A stretch of DNA of 64,000 nucleotides from positions 186,001 through 250,000 of the forward strand of contig NZ_NOKQ01000134.1 of NCBI RefSeq assembly GCF_002265435.1, given 5' to 3'. Numbering within the stretch: position 1 is the stretch's first letter; each line of letters starts with the position of its first letter. A program made the translations under genes and the position numbers. Origin of the DNA: Tetzosporium hominis (lineage in GTDB: Bacteria; Bacillota; Bacilli; Bacillales_A; Planococcaceae). Below are positions 37,030-49,464 of the stretch, piece after piece. The notes under the pieces were generated by a model that was not told the origin of the DNA, searched no databases, and was given only the letters and a program-made list of their open reading frames with translations.

Positions 37030-38300
37030 TGAAAACAATGTGGACCAATCTAAAACGACTGAATGAACAAGGGGACATCGTTCCGACAGCCCTAGTAGTA
37101 GAAGACGGAGTGCTGCACTCTTTTGAAGAAGTACAAGATGCGGATGAAGTGATTAACGGGCAAGGGAAGTTGGTGCTTCCGGGACTTATCGATGTACACG
37201 TCCATCTAAGAGAACCAGGTGGAGAGCATAAGGAGACGATAGAAAGTGGGACACTCGCTGCAGCTCGAGGTGGATTTACTACTATTTGCTCGATGCCAAA
37301 TACTCGCCCAGTACCCGATACTAAAGAAAACATGGAATGGTTGCAGAACAGAATTCAAGAAACAGCATCTGTCCGTGTCTTGCCATACGGCTCCATCACA
37401 ATCCGTGAAGCTGGCAAAGAGCTGACTAACGCTTCTGAACTCAAACAAGCGGGGGCCTTCGCTTTAACAGACGACGGCGTTGGAGTCCAAACTGCAGGGA
37501 TGATGTATGAAGCGATGAAACAAGCTGCGGAAGCAGGTATCTCAGTAGTCGCTCACTGCGAAGACAATAGCCTGCTGTTTGGCGGCGTGATGCACGAAGG
37601 TTCAAAGAATAAAGAGCTCGGCCTTCCTGGGATTCTTTCAGCCTCTGAAGCGGTTCACATTGCGCGTGATTGTCTGCTTGCTGAAGCTACTGGAGCGCAT
37701 TATCATGTCTGCCACGTCAGCACAAAAGAATCTGTTCGCGTGATTCGAGATGCAAAGCGTGCAGGAATCCACGTAACAGCAGAAGTGTCCCCACACCATT
37801 TGTTGTTATGTGAAGACGACATTCCAGCAAATGAAGCGAGCTGGAAAATGAACCCGCCTCTTCGCGGGAGAGAAGATCAGCAAGCGTTGCTAGAGGGATT
37901 ACTCGATGGAACGTTAGACTGTATCGCAACGGATCATGCTCCGCATACGGCAGAAGAAAAGTCACATGGGTTTGAAAAAGCACCATTTGGAATTGTGGGA
38001 CTTGAAACAGCTTTTCCACTGCTGTACACACACTTTGTAGAAACGGGAAAGTGGTCACTTGGTCAGCTGGTAAGCTATTTGACGACGAAGCCTGCTGAGG
38101 TATTCGATCTTCCATATGGAAAACTTGAACTTGGCAAAAAAGCGGAATTTACACTGATTGATACACAAGTAGAAAAAGCAATTGATTCCAATGAATTCTT
38201 ATCGAAAAGTACCAATACCCCATTTGAGGGTTGGACATGCAAGGGCTGGCCGACTGAAACTTGGTTTAATGGAAAATGTGTCTGGAGGGAACAAGGATGA
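37026..38300 (+). CDS. pyrC: Dihydroorotase
   Basis: Zinc-dependent cyclisation of carbamoyl aspartate to dihydroorotate. 424 residues (class I type). Metal ligands in [16 protein letters not shown] at about residues 58-73; [31 protein letters not shown]; and the catalytic aspartate in [14 protein letters not shown] at about residue 300. Two ATG codons (37026, 37029) follow AAAGGAGGAAGC; the first is used. Overlaps carA by four bases. Confidence 0.96.
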   Translation: MMKTMWTNLKRLNEQGDIVPTALVVEDGVLHSFEEVQDADEVINGQGKLVLPGLIDVHVHLREPGGEHKETIESGTLAAARGGFTTICSMPNTRPVPDTKENMEWLQNRIQETASVRVLPYGSITIREAGKELTNASELKQAGAFALTDDGVGVQTAGMMYEAMKQAAEAGISVVAHCEDNSLLFGGVMHEGSKNKELGLPGILSASEAVHIARDCLLAEATGAHYHVCHVSTKESVRVIRDAKRAGIHVTAEVSPHHLLLCEDDIPANEASWKMNPPLRGREDQQALLEGLLDGTLDCIATDHAPHTAEEKSHGFEKAPFGIVGLETAFPLLYTHFVETGKWSLGQLVSYLTTKPAEVFDLPYGKLELGKKAEFTLIDTQVEKAIDSNEFLSKSTNTPFEGWTCKGWPTETWFNGKCVWREQG

Positions 38301-39394
38301 AACGATATTTGATCTTAGAAGATGGAACGGTATTTGAAGGTGAAGCTTTTGGCTCGCCACAAGGAAGCACAGGAGAAGTCATCTTTACAACAGGAATGAC
38401 AGGCTACCAGGAGTTTATTTCGGATCCTTCCAACTGTGCACAAATTCTAACACTGACGTATCCCCTTATTGGAAATTACGGAATCAATCCAGAAGATTTT
38501 GAAGCCATGACGATCACACTCGCAGGAGTCGTCGTGCGTGAATGGACGGAACAACCATCCAACTTCCGCTCCCACCGCACATTTGGAGAACTGATGGAAG
38601 AAAGACAAGTTCCAGGAATTTCAGGAATCGATACACGCCAATTAACGAAATTACTTCGTACACACGGATCGCTTCGTGGAAAACTAACTGCTGCAGGAGA
38701 AGAACCGAACGTAGAAGAAATCGTAGCAGAACTGAATGCTTGGTCCCTGCCACATGATGAAGTGTCTCGCGTCTCAACGCAGCGCCCTTATCCAAGCCCT
38801 GGACGCGGCTGCCGAGTCGTCGTCATGGACTTTGGAATGAAGCACGGTATTTTGCGCGAACTGAACAAGCGAGATTGTGATGTGACTGTTGTTCCTTATA
38901 ACACATCTGCAGAGACCATCCTTGCCATGCAACCGGACGGAGTCATGCTATCAAACGGGCCGGGAGATCCAACCGACATTCCAGAAGCCATTGAGACGGT
39001 GCGTCAGCTGATTCCTCATGTTCCGATGTTTGGAGTATGTCTAGGACATCAGTTGATTTCACTAGCTAGTGGAGCAACAAGCTTTAAACTGAAGTTTGGT
39101 CACCGAGGTGCCAACCATCCAGTTAAAGATTTGACGACAGGGCGCACAGAACTGACTTCACAAAACCACGGGTATGCGATTGACTTAAAGTCACTTGAAA
39201 ACACGGATCTTGAATTGACCCACATTGCTTTAAATGACCAAACTGTGGAAGGCGTTCGTCATAAACACTACCCAGTGTTCTGTGTTCAGTTCCATCCAGA
39301 AGGTTCAGCAGGACCTGAAGATTCGGTTCACTTATTCGATCAATTCATCCAGCTCATGCACACATCTACGAAAGCGGGGACTTTACATGCCTAA
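38297..39394 (+). CDS. carA: Carbamoyl-phosphate synthase small subunit (pyrimidine-specific)
   Basis: Glutamine amidotransferase subunit supplying ammonia to CarB. About 365 residues starting [20 protein letters not shown] at ATG 38297. Class I glutaminase triad: cysteine in [11 protein letters not shown] (about residue 245), histidine and glutamate in [15 protein letters not shown] near the end. Called pyrAA in B. subtilis. The last eight bases overlap the start of carB. Confidence 0.97.
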   Translation: MKRYLILEDGTVFEGEAFGSPQGSTGEVIFTTGMTGYQEFISDPSNCAQILTLTYPLIGNYGINPEDFEAMTITLAGVVVREWTEQPSNFRSHRTFGELMEERQVPGISGIDTRQLTKLLRTHGSLRGKLTAAGEEPNVEEIVAELNAWSLPHDEVSRVSTQRPYPSPGRGCRVVVMDFGMKHGILRELNKRDCDVTVVPYNTSAETILAMQPDGVMLSNGPGDPTDIPEAIETVRQLIPHVPMFGVCLGHQLISLASGATSFKLKFGHRGANHPVKDLTTGRTELTSQNHGYAIDLKSLENTDLELTHIALNDQTVEGVRHKHYPVFCVQFHPEGSAGPEDSVHLFDQFIQLMHTSTKAGTLHA

Positions 39395-42300
39395 ACGACA
39401 CGATATCAATACCATTTTAGTGATTGGTTCTGGACCGATCGTCATCGGACAAGCAGCTGAATTTGATTACGCGGGAACACAAGCATGTATCGCACTGCGT
39501 GAAGAAGGGTACCGAGTGATTTTGGTGAACTCGAATCCAGCTACCATAATGACGGACACCGAGATGGCGGATAAAGTGTACATGGAGCCGCTCACTCTTG
39601 AATTTGTTTCGAACATTATTCGTAAAGAACGTCCTGATGCGATTCTTCCGACACTTGGAGGACAGACAGGACTCAATATGGCGATTGAACTTCATGGTTC
39701 AGGAATTCTAGATGAGTTAAATGTCGAGATTTTAGGTACTAAACTAGAAGCGATTCACAAAGCAGAAGACCGTGATTTGTTCCGTACGCTTATGAATGAG
39801 CTTGGCGAACCGGTTCCTGAAAGCACGATCATCCACAATCTTGACGAAGCGAAAGCGTTTGTAGCACAAATCGGATATCCAGTCATCGTTCGTCCAGCGT
39901 TTACTCTCGGCGGAACAGGCGGCGGAATCTGTCACAACGACCAAGAACTTCAGGAAATCGTGACGAGCGGGTTGAAGTACAGTCCGGTAACGCAATGTTT
40001 ACTTGAGAAGTCTATCGCAGGATTTAAAGAAATCGAATACGAAGTGATGCGTGACTCAGCAGACAACGCAATTGTCGTCTGTAACATGGAAAACTTTGAC
40101 CCAGTAGGAATTCATACAGGAGACTCTATTGTGGTTGCGCCTACTCAGACATTGACAGACCGTGAAAACCAGATGCTTCGAAACGTTTCCTTAAAAATCA
40201 TTCGTGCGTTGAAAATTGAAGGGGGCTGTAACGTGCAGCTTGCCCTTGATCCGCATAGCTTCCAGTACTACATCATCGAGGTCAACCCGCGTGTAAGTCG
40301 TTCGTCTGCACTGGCTTCAAAAGCAACAGGATACCCGATTGCTAAGCTTGCTGCGAAAATTGCTGTGGGTCTAACTCTTGATGAAATGATGAACCCGGTA
40401 ACAGGCAAGACATTCGCATGTTTCGAACCAGCACTTGACTACATCGTCGCAAAGATTCCTCGCTGGCCATTTGATAAATTTGAATCGGCAAAACGAAATC
40501 TTGGAACACAGATGAAAGCAACGGGAGAAGTTATGTCTCTAGGACGTTCATTTGAGGAAGCCATCTTGAAGTCCATCCGCTCTCTTGAAACAGGACACAT
40601 GCACCTGGAGATGAAAAATGCACACACAATTACAGATGAATGGATCATCAAACGCATCAAGCGTGCGGGAGATGAGCGTCTGTTCTTTATCGGAGAAGCA
40701 CTTCGCCGCGGTATGACGGTTGAACAGATCCACGAGTGGAGCGAAATCGACTTCTTCTTCTTGAACAAATTAAAAGGAATCGTCGATTATGAAGCAGTAC
40801 TTGCTGACCATGTAGGAGACCGCGACGTTTTGTACAAAGCGAAGCGCATGGGCTTTGCAGATGTGACGATTGCGAAGCTTTGGAACTGGACGGAGCAGCA
40901 AGTGTACGATTTCAGAAAGCAACAAGACATGTTCCCGGTCTATAAAATGGTAGACACATGTGCAGGAGAGTTCGAATCGGAAACTCCATACTTCTACGGC
41001 ACTTATGAAAAACAAAATGAATCGATACGCAGTGACAAGCCAAGTGTTATGGTACTAGGTTCTGGCCCGATCCGAATCGGTCAAGGTGTCGAGTTCGATT
41101 ATGCGACAGTTCACTCTGTATGGGCGATCAAAGAAGCAGGATACGAAGCAATCATAGTCAATAACAACCCAGAGACCGTTTCAACAGACTTCTCGATTTC
41201 AGACAAGTTGTACTTTGAACCTCTGACACTTGAAGATGTGATGCACATCGTTGAGCTTGAAAAGCCAGAAGGAGTGATCGTCCAGTTTGGTGGTCAGACG
41301 GCTATTAACTTAGCAGCAGGATTAGAAGCACGCGGCGTCAAGATTCTTGGTACTAGCTTAGAAGACTTAGACCGTGCAGAGAACCGGGACAAGTTTGAAG
41401 CGTTACTTCGTGAGATTGGCATTCCGCAACCAGAAGGAAAAACAGCTGTATCTGTAGAGCAGGCTTTAGCAAATGCGAGAGAAATCGGATTCCCAGTTCT
41501 AGTCCGCCCTTCATACGTCCTTGGCGGCCGTGCTATGGAGATTGTCTACAACGAAGATGAACTGAAACACTACATGGAATATGCGGTAGAAGCGAGTCCA
41601 GAACATCCGGTTCTTGTAGACCGATACTTGACGGGTACGGAGATTGAAGTCGATGCAATCTCGGACGGCGATTCAGTCGTCATTCCAGGAATCATGGAAC
41701 ATATCGAACGCGCTGGAGTCCACTCTGGTGACTCGATTGCAGTATACCCACCTCAGAACTTGTCGAACGAGCATATCGAGCAGTTGGTAGACTATACGAC
41801 GCGCTTAGCAAAAGCATTAAAAACAGTAGGGCTTCTCAATATTCAGTACGTGATCTCTAAAGGAGAGATCTACGTTCTTGAAGTGAACCCGCGTGCAAGC
41901 CGTACAGTACCGTTCTTAAGTAAAATCACAGGAATCCCGATGGCTAACTTAGCTACAAAAGCAATTCTTGGAAAGACCTTGACTGAAATGGGTTATACAC
42001 CTGGACTTGCACCAAATCAACCAGGCGTTTACGTAAAAGTACCAGTGTTTAGCTTTGCCAAACTGCGCCGCGTCGATATAACATTAGGGCCGGAAATGAA
42101 GTCGACTGGAGAAGTGTTAGGGAAAGACCGTACGCTTGAGAAGGCGCTTTATAAAGGTCTAGTAGCAGCTGGACTTGAAATGAAACCTCATGGCACAGTA
42201 TTGATGACAGTAGCAAATAAAGACAAGGAAGAAGCAGCGAATCTTGCAAAACGTTTCCACGCAATTGGCTACCGTATTCTTGCCACTGGCGGAACGGCAG

Positions 42301-42580
42301 CTGCGTTTGAAGAGCAGGGCATTCCAGTCCAGACGGTCAATAAAATTGGGGATTCAGGAGAGACGTTAGTCGATGTGATCCAGTCAGGCAAAGCGCAATT
42401 TGTCGTCAACACTCTGACAAAAGGCAAGCAGCCGGCGCGTGACGGCTTCCGAATTCGCCGTGAAGCAGTAGAGAACGGTGTACCGATCTTGACTTCGCTC
42501 GATACTGCTGAAGCCATCTTGCGAGTGATGGAATCAATGACGTTCACAACAGAAACGATGCAACCAGTGGAGGTGCGTGG

Positions 42581-42584
<4 letters not shown>
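39387..42584 (+). CDS. carB: Carbamoyl-phosphate synthase large subunit (pyrimidine-specific)
   Basis: Makes carbamoyl phosphate from bicarbonate, ammonia and two ATP. 1065 residues from ATG 39387 ([20 protein letters not shown]); the frame upstream of that is carA sequence. Two homologous ATP-grasp halves, the second starting [20 protein letters not shown] at about residue 552. Glycine loops [13 protein letters not shown] and [12 protein letters not shown]; metal-binding [20 protein letters not shown] and [21 protein letters not shown]-terminal MGS-like allosteric domain (about 930-1060; [15 protein letters not shown]) that binds UMP or PRPP in relatives. Confidence 0.98.
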
Positions 42585-44951
<2,367 letters not shown>

Positions 44952-45575
44952 ATGACAGATCAAGTAGCACAAGCACTTTTATCGGCACAAGCCGTTCAAC
45001 TTTCAACGGACCCGTTGTTCACTTGGGCTTCTGGCATCCAGTCTCCCATCTATTGTGACAATCGTCTGTTGATGGGATACCCGGAGCTTCGTGAAGTAGT
45101 GGCGAAACAACTAGCTGCAAAAATCCAAGCTGAATTTCCTGGATGTGAAGTAGTGGCAGGCACTGCTACAGCCGGAATTCCTCATGCAGCTTGGGTAAGC
45201 AGCGAAATGAGACTCCCAATGGTTTACGTGCGCTCGAAAGCGAAAGAACACGGAAGAGGAAATCAAATCGAAGGCAAGCTCTCTGAAGGTCAAAAAGTAG
45301 TTGTCATCGAAGACTTGATCTCGACAGGCGGTAGCAGCATTACAGCTGTTGAGGCGCTTCAAAAAGAAGGCGCAGATGTACTCGGTGTCGTCAGTATCTT
45401 CTCGTACGAGTTGCCGAAAGCTGCGCAAGCATTCGAGAAACTAGGAGTTCCGTATGCATCTTTAACGACACTTCCGAAGTTGACAGAGCAAGCGCAAGAG
45501 AGTGGCGCACTAAATGAAGAGCAGTTAGCATTTATAAAGAACTGGCACACAGAACTTCAACAGAAAAATGCATAA
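44952..45575 (+). CDS. pyrE: Orotate phosphoribosyltransferase
   Basis: Converts orotate and PRPP to OMP; last gene of the operon. 207 residues. VAGTATAGIPHAAWVSSEM, YVRSKAKEHGRGNQIEG and the PRPP loop KVVVIEDLISTGGSSITAVE (about residues 115-134) are present. A bidirectional terminator follows at once. Confidence 0.97.
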   Translation: MTDQVAQALLSAQAVQLSTDPLFTWASGIQSPIYCDNRLLMGYPELREVVAKQLAAKIQAEFPGCEVVAGTATAGIPHAAWVSSEMRLPMVYVRSKAKEHGRGNQIEGKLSEGQKVVVIEDLISTGGSSITAVEALQKEGADVLGVVSIFSYELPKAAQAFEKLGVPYASLTTLPKLTEQAQESGALNEEQLAFIKNWHTELQQKNA

Positions 45576-45576
45576 T

Positions 45577-45615
45577 AAAAAGGTCGGGAGCTGGACTTCA
45601 GCTCTCGACCTTTTT
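45577..45615. terminator. Bidirectional terminator between pyrE and rqcH
   Basis: AAAAAGGTCGGGAGCTG (45577-45593) pairs with its near-perfect complement ending in TTTTT (45599-45615). A on the left and T on the right allow it to act for both converging genes. Confidence 0.93.
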
Positions 45616-45623
45616 GAATCTCT

Positions 45624-47279
45624 TTATGTTTGCAGTGACCGAATGGTCTCTTGGTCTGGTGTTACATATACCGTCTTTTGTTCAAAATAGATGACAAACC
45701 CAGGCTTAGAGCCGTTTGGCTTCTTCACATGGCGCACTTCTGTATAATCTACCGGTACTGATGATGAGTCACGAGCTTTGCTGAAATAGGCAGCAAGAGT
45801 AGCTGCTTCCAAAATCGTTTCTTCAGATGGATCGGCATCGTGGATAACGACGTGAGAGCCGGGAATATCTTTCGTGTGCAACCACGTGTCTGTGCGCTTT
45901 GCAAGTTTGAACGTCACGTAGTCATTTTGCTTATTGTTCTTACCAACGGAAATTGCTGTGCCGTCTGAAGCACGGTACGACTCGGGTTTGATTTTCACTT
46001 CTTTGCGAGCCTTCGCTTTTGCTCGTTTCTTCAAATAACCTTGCTCCATTAGTTCTTCTCTAATTTCTTCGATGTCCGACGGAGACGCTTGCTCAAGCTG
46101 TCGCATAATCTCGTCCAAATAGGTAAGTTCTTCAGTTGTCTTATCCAGTTGTACTTGCACCTCGTGCAGTGCCGTCTTCGCTTTTGTGTATCGGTGGAAG
46201 TAGGACTGGGCATTCTGAGAAGGGGACTTCTTAGGGTCGAGAGCAATCGTCAGCATCGCCTGGTCTTCATCATAATAATCAACGACTTCAACTTGCTTCA
46301 TACCTTTAGTCATGGCATGCAGATTGCCCATCAACAGTTCCCCGTGTTTTTGATACTCTTGCAAGTTTTCCGCACGGGTCATGTCCAATTTTAGCTTCTT
46401 CAATTTCGTCGTCAGTTTTTTGCGCTCATTAATCAACCAGCGCTCCAAATCTCCAGCTTGTTGTTTGACACGGTCACGCTCCGCTTTTTGATAATAGACG
46501 CGGTCAAGCAGATGACCAAGTGACTCCGCTGCTACCCACGGTGAATCCAGATGAGTGAGAGGGCTCGCAGAAAAAACGGTCTTGCCGCCAACTTCTGCAC
46601 TTCCAGGCTGACTGCCACCTGACGAGAAACTCATCACAAAGTCAAAAGCATCCGATGAAGACAGAGAAGCGAGTTCTTGAGCATGAATTTTGGACACGCC
46701 TTGGAAAGTCGCCATCCAGTCAGCTGCATCAAGTGTAGGTACCGAATCCTTCGTCAGAAGAAATGGGTTGTCTTTATCTTGCTTCGGTGGATAAATATAG
46801 TCTTGACCAGGCATCATGGTGCGGTACGAGTTCATCGAAGGCGGCAAGTGCTTCATCGTCTCGATGATCTTGAACGTATCTCCGTTGACGAGCGTCAAGT
46901 TGCTGTGACGTCCCATCACTTCCATAATCAAGATGCGGCTCGTGTCATCACCAATTTCATCTTTACTGCGAATCGTCATCTGGATGATGCGATCTGCTTC
47001 AATTTGTTCGACTTTTTCAATAAAGCCGCCTTCTATATGTTTCCGCATCATCATGCAAAACATGGGAGGAGATGCGGGATTGTCGATGGATTCATACGTT
47101 AAGTGAATACGTGCATACGACGGGTGGATAGAGAATAAAAGCTTGTGATTTTTCCCTCCTGCACGGATATGGAGCATCAGCTCTTGTGCATTTGGCTGGT
47201 GGACTTTCGTGATACGGCCCGTTTGAAGCTGGTGAAGTTCTTTTGTGATTGCTGCTGTAAATAAACCGTCAAATGCCAT
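45624..47279 (-). CDS. rqcH: Ribosome quality control factor RqcH (NFACT family, formerly FbpA/YloA)
   Basis: Binds stalled 50S subunits and recruits tRNA-Ala to add C-terminal alanine tails (family knowledge). 551 residues. NFACT-N: MAFDGLFTAAITKELHQLQT and LHIRAGGKNHKLLFSIHP; a long coiled coil at about residues 270-420; NFACT-R domain at the C-terminus with YRASDGTAISVGKNNKQNDY, AKRTDTWLHTKDIPGSHVVI and VRHVKKPNGSKPGFVIY. In older work such proteins were called fibronectin-binding. Converges with pyrE and diverges from gmk. Confidence 0.95.
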   Translation of the reverse strand: MAFDGLFTAAITKELHQLQTGRITKVHQPNAQELMLHIRAGGKNHKLLFSIHPSYARIHLTYESIDNPASPPMFCMMMRKHIEGGFIEKVEQIEADRIIQMTIRSKDEIGDDTSRILIMEVMGRHSNLTLVNGDTFKIIETMKHLPPSMNSYRTMMPGQDYIYPPKQDKDNPFLLTKDSVPTLDAADWMATFQGVSKIHAQELASLSSSDAFDFVMSFSSGGSQPGSAEVGGKTVFSASPLTHLDSPWVAAESLGHLLDRVYYQKAERDRVKQQAGDLERWLINERKKLTTKLKKLKLDMTRAENLQEYQKHGELLMGNLHAMTKGMKQVEVVDYYDEDQAMLTIALDPKKSPSQNAQSYFHRYTKAKTALHEVQVQLDKTTEELTYLDEIMRQLEQASPSDIEEIREELMEQGYLKKRAKAKARKEVKIKPESYRASDGTAISVGKNNKQNDYVTFKLAKRTDTWLHTKDIPGSHVVIHDADPSEETILEAATLAAYFSKARDSSSVPVDYTEVRHVKKPNGSKPGFVIYFEQKTVYVTPDQETIRSLQT

Positions 47280-47302
47280 TTTAATTCCTCTTTCAAAACG
47301 TT

Positions 47303-47985
<683 letters not shown>

Positions 47986-48210
47986 ATGTTATATCCATCT
48001 GTGGATTCTTTAAAGAAAAAAGTTGATTCAAAATACTCGTTGGTGAGTATCGCATCCAAGCGTGCGCGCCAAATGCAAGAAGAAAAGAACATGCGTCTTG
48101 TAAAGTATGTTTCGAATAAATATGTCGGCAAAGCCCTTGAGGAAATCGCAACAGGCGTGTTAATCAATGAAGAAACTGATCAAAACGTCGTATACGAAGA
48201 CGAAGTATAA
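47986..48210 (+). CDS. rpoZ: DNA-directed RNA polymerase omega subunit
   Basis: Small RNA polymerase subunit of 74 residues helping assembly of beta'. [35 protein letters not shown] and [15 protein letters not shown] are the omega motifs. Starts immediately after the gmk stop; AAAGGAGA lies in the end of gmk. Confidence 0.95.
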   Translation: MLYPSVDSLKKKVDSKYSLVSIASKRARQMQEEKNMRLVKYVSNKYVGKALEEIATGVLINEETDQNVVYEDEV

Positions 48211-48215
48211 AACCT

Positions 48216-48241
48216 ACCTCCCAAAGTTTACTTTGGGAGGT
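48216..48241 (+). terminator. Hairpin between rpoZ and coaBC without a T tract
   Basis: ACCTCCCAAAG (48216-48226) pairs perfectly with CTTTGGGAGGT (48231-48241). The following sequence (TCATTCTG) lacks the T run of a normal terminator, so it may act as a weak terminator or RNA-stability or processing stem. Confidence 0.55.
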
Positions 48242-48267
48242 CATTCTGTATAAAAGGGGATTTTCGA

Positions 48268-49464
48268 ATGAATGGTTCAACTAAAATTTTACTCTGTGTA
48301 ACAGGTGGAATTGCCGTCTACAAATCGGTAGCGCTCGTCAGCAAACTGACACAAGCAGGTGCAGAAGTGCGGGTCATCATGTCCGAATCTGCTATGCAAT
48401 TTGTTCAGCCTCTGACATTCCAAGCGATGTCTCGCAACGACGTTTATTTTGATACATTTGATGAAAAAGATTCTCGTGTCATTGCACATATTGATTTAGC
48501 GGACTGGGCAGACCTTGTCGTCGTTGCTCCAGCAACAGCCAATGTCATTGGAAAGTATGCAAATGGTATCGCAGATGACATGATTACGACGACACTTCTT
48601 GCTACAACGAAAGATGTGTGGATGGCACCGGCAATGAACGTACATATGTATGACCATCCGGCCGTGCAACAAAATATCGCCACTCTATACAAACGTGGGA
48701 TTCGCTTTATCGAACCTTCAGAGGGGTATTTAGCATGTGGCTATGTAGGGAAAGGTCGTTTAGAAGAGCCTGAAAAAATTACAGAACTGATCATGAACCG
48801 CCACAGTAAGCCAATGCCTCTTTCCGGAAAACAAGTCGTTGTCACTGCCGGACCAACGAGAGAACGCATTGACCCTGTACGCTACGTTTCCAATTTTTCA
48901 ACTGGGAAAATGGGGTTTGCCATGGCAAAAGCGGCAGCAGAACTTGGGGCACATGTCACGTTGATTGCGGGTCCCGTAGCTTTAGACACGCCACCTGGTG
49001 TCATTCGGGTTGATGTAGAAAGCGCCGCAGAGATGTTAGAAGCGGTTGAGAATCGTTTTAGCACTGCAGACCTGTTGATTAAGACCGCTGCTGTCGCAGA
49101 TTACAAACCGAAGCACCCAGCTGATCAAAAAGTGAAGAAGCAGCAGGGCGATACATCACTAGAGATGGAGCGCACGGCAGATATCCTAGCTACTATGGGA
49201 GCAGCAAAAAGGCATCAGGTCATCGTTGGATTTGCAGCAGAGACGAATGACGTGGAAGCCTACGCAGACGCCAAACGACAAAAGAAAAATGCGGACTATA
49301 TTATTGCAAACGATGTGACGCAACCAGGAGTAGGCTTTGGAACAGATACTAATAAAGTAGTGTTATTTTCAAGTGAAGGGAAAGTAGATTTCCCGATGCT
49401 ACCGAAAGACCAACTTGCTTCTGAACTTCTCCAGCATATTGTGAAGCAGGAGGGATGGCACTAG
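48268..49464 (+). CDS. coaBC: Bifunctional phosphopantothenoylcysteine decarboxylase / phosphopantothenate--cysteine ligase
   Basis: Two successive steps of coenzyme A synthesis. 398 residues. N-terminal flavoprotein CoaC domain: ILLCVTGGIAVYKSVALVSK, active histidine in the HIDLADWADLVVVAPATANV region, and APAMNVHMYDHPAVQQN. C-terminal CoaB ligase domain from about residue 188: VVVTAGPTRERIDPVRYVSN, SNFSTGKMGFAMA, KTAAVADYKP and IVGFAAETND. Its last codon overlaps the first base of priA. Confidence 0.96.
   Translation: MNGSTKILLCVTGGIAVYKSVALVSKLTQAGAEVRVIMSESAMQFVQPLTFQAMSRNDVYFDTFDEKDSRVIAHIDLADWADLVVVAPATANVIGKYANGIADDMITTTLLATTKDVWMAPAMNVHMYDHPAVQQNIATLYKRGIRFIEPSEGYLACGYVGKGRLEEPEKITELIMNRHSKPMPLSGKQVVVTAGPTRERIDPVRYVSNFSTGKMGFAMAKAAAELGAHVTLIAGPVALDTPPGVIRVDVESAAEMLEAVENRFSTADLLIKTAAVADYKPKHPADQKVKKQQGDTSLEMERTADILATMGAAKRHQVIVGFAAETNDVEAYADAKRQKKNADYIIANDVTQPGVGFGTDTNKVVLFSSEGKVDFPMLPKDQLASELLQHIVKQEGWH

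Noticed and set aside
39417-42264. Several minus-strand reading frames within carB
   Set aside because: They lie opposite a full-length, highly conserved gene, have no ribosome sites and no recognisable domains; treated as shadows.
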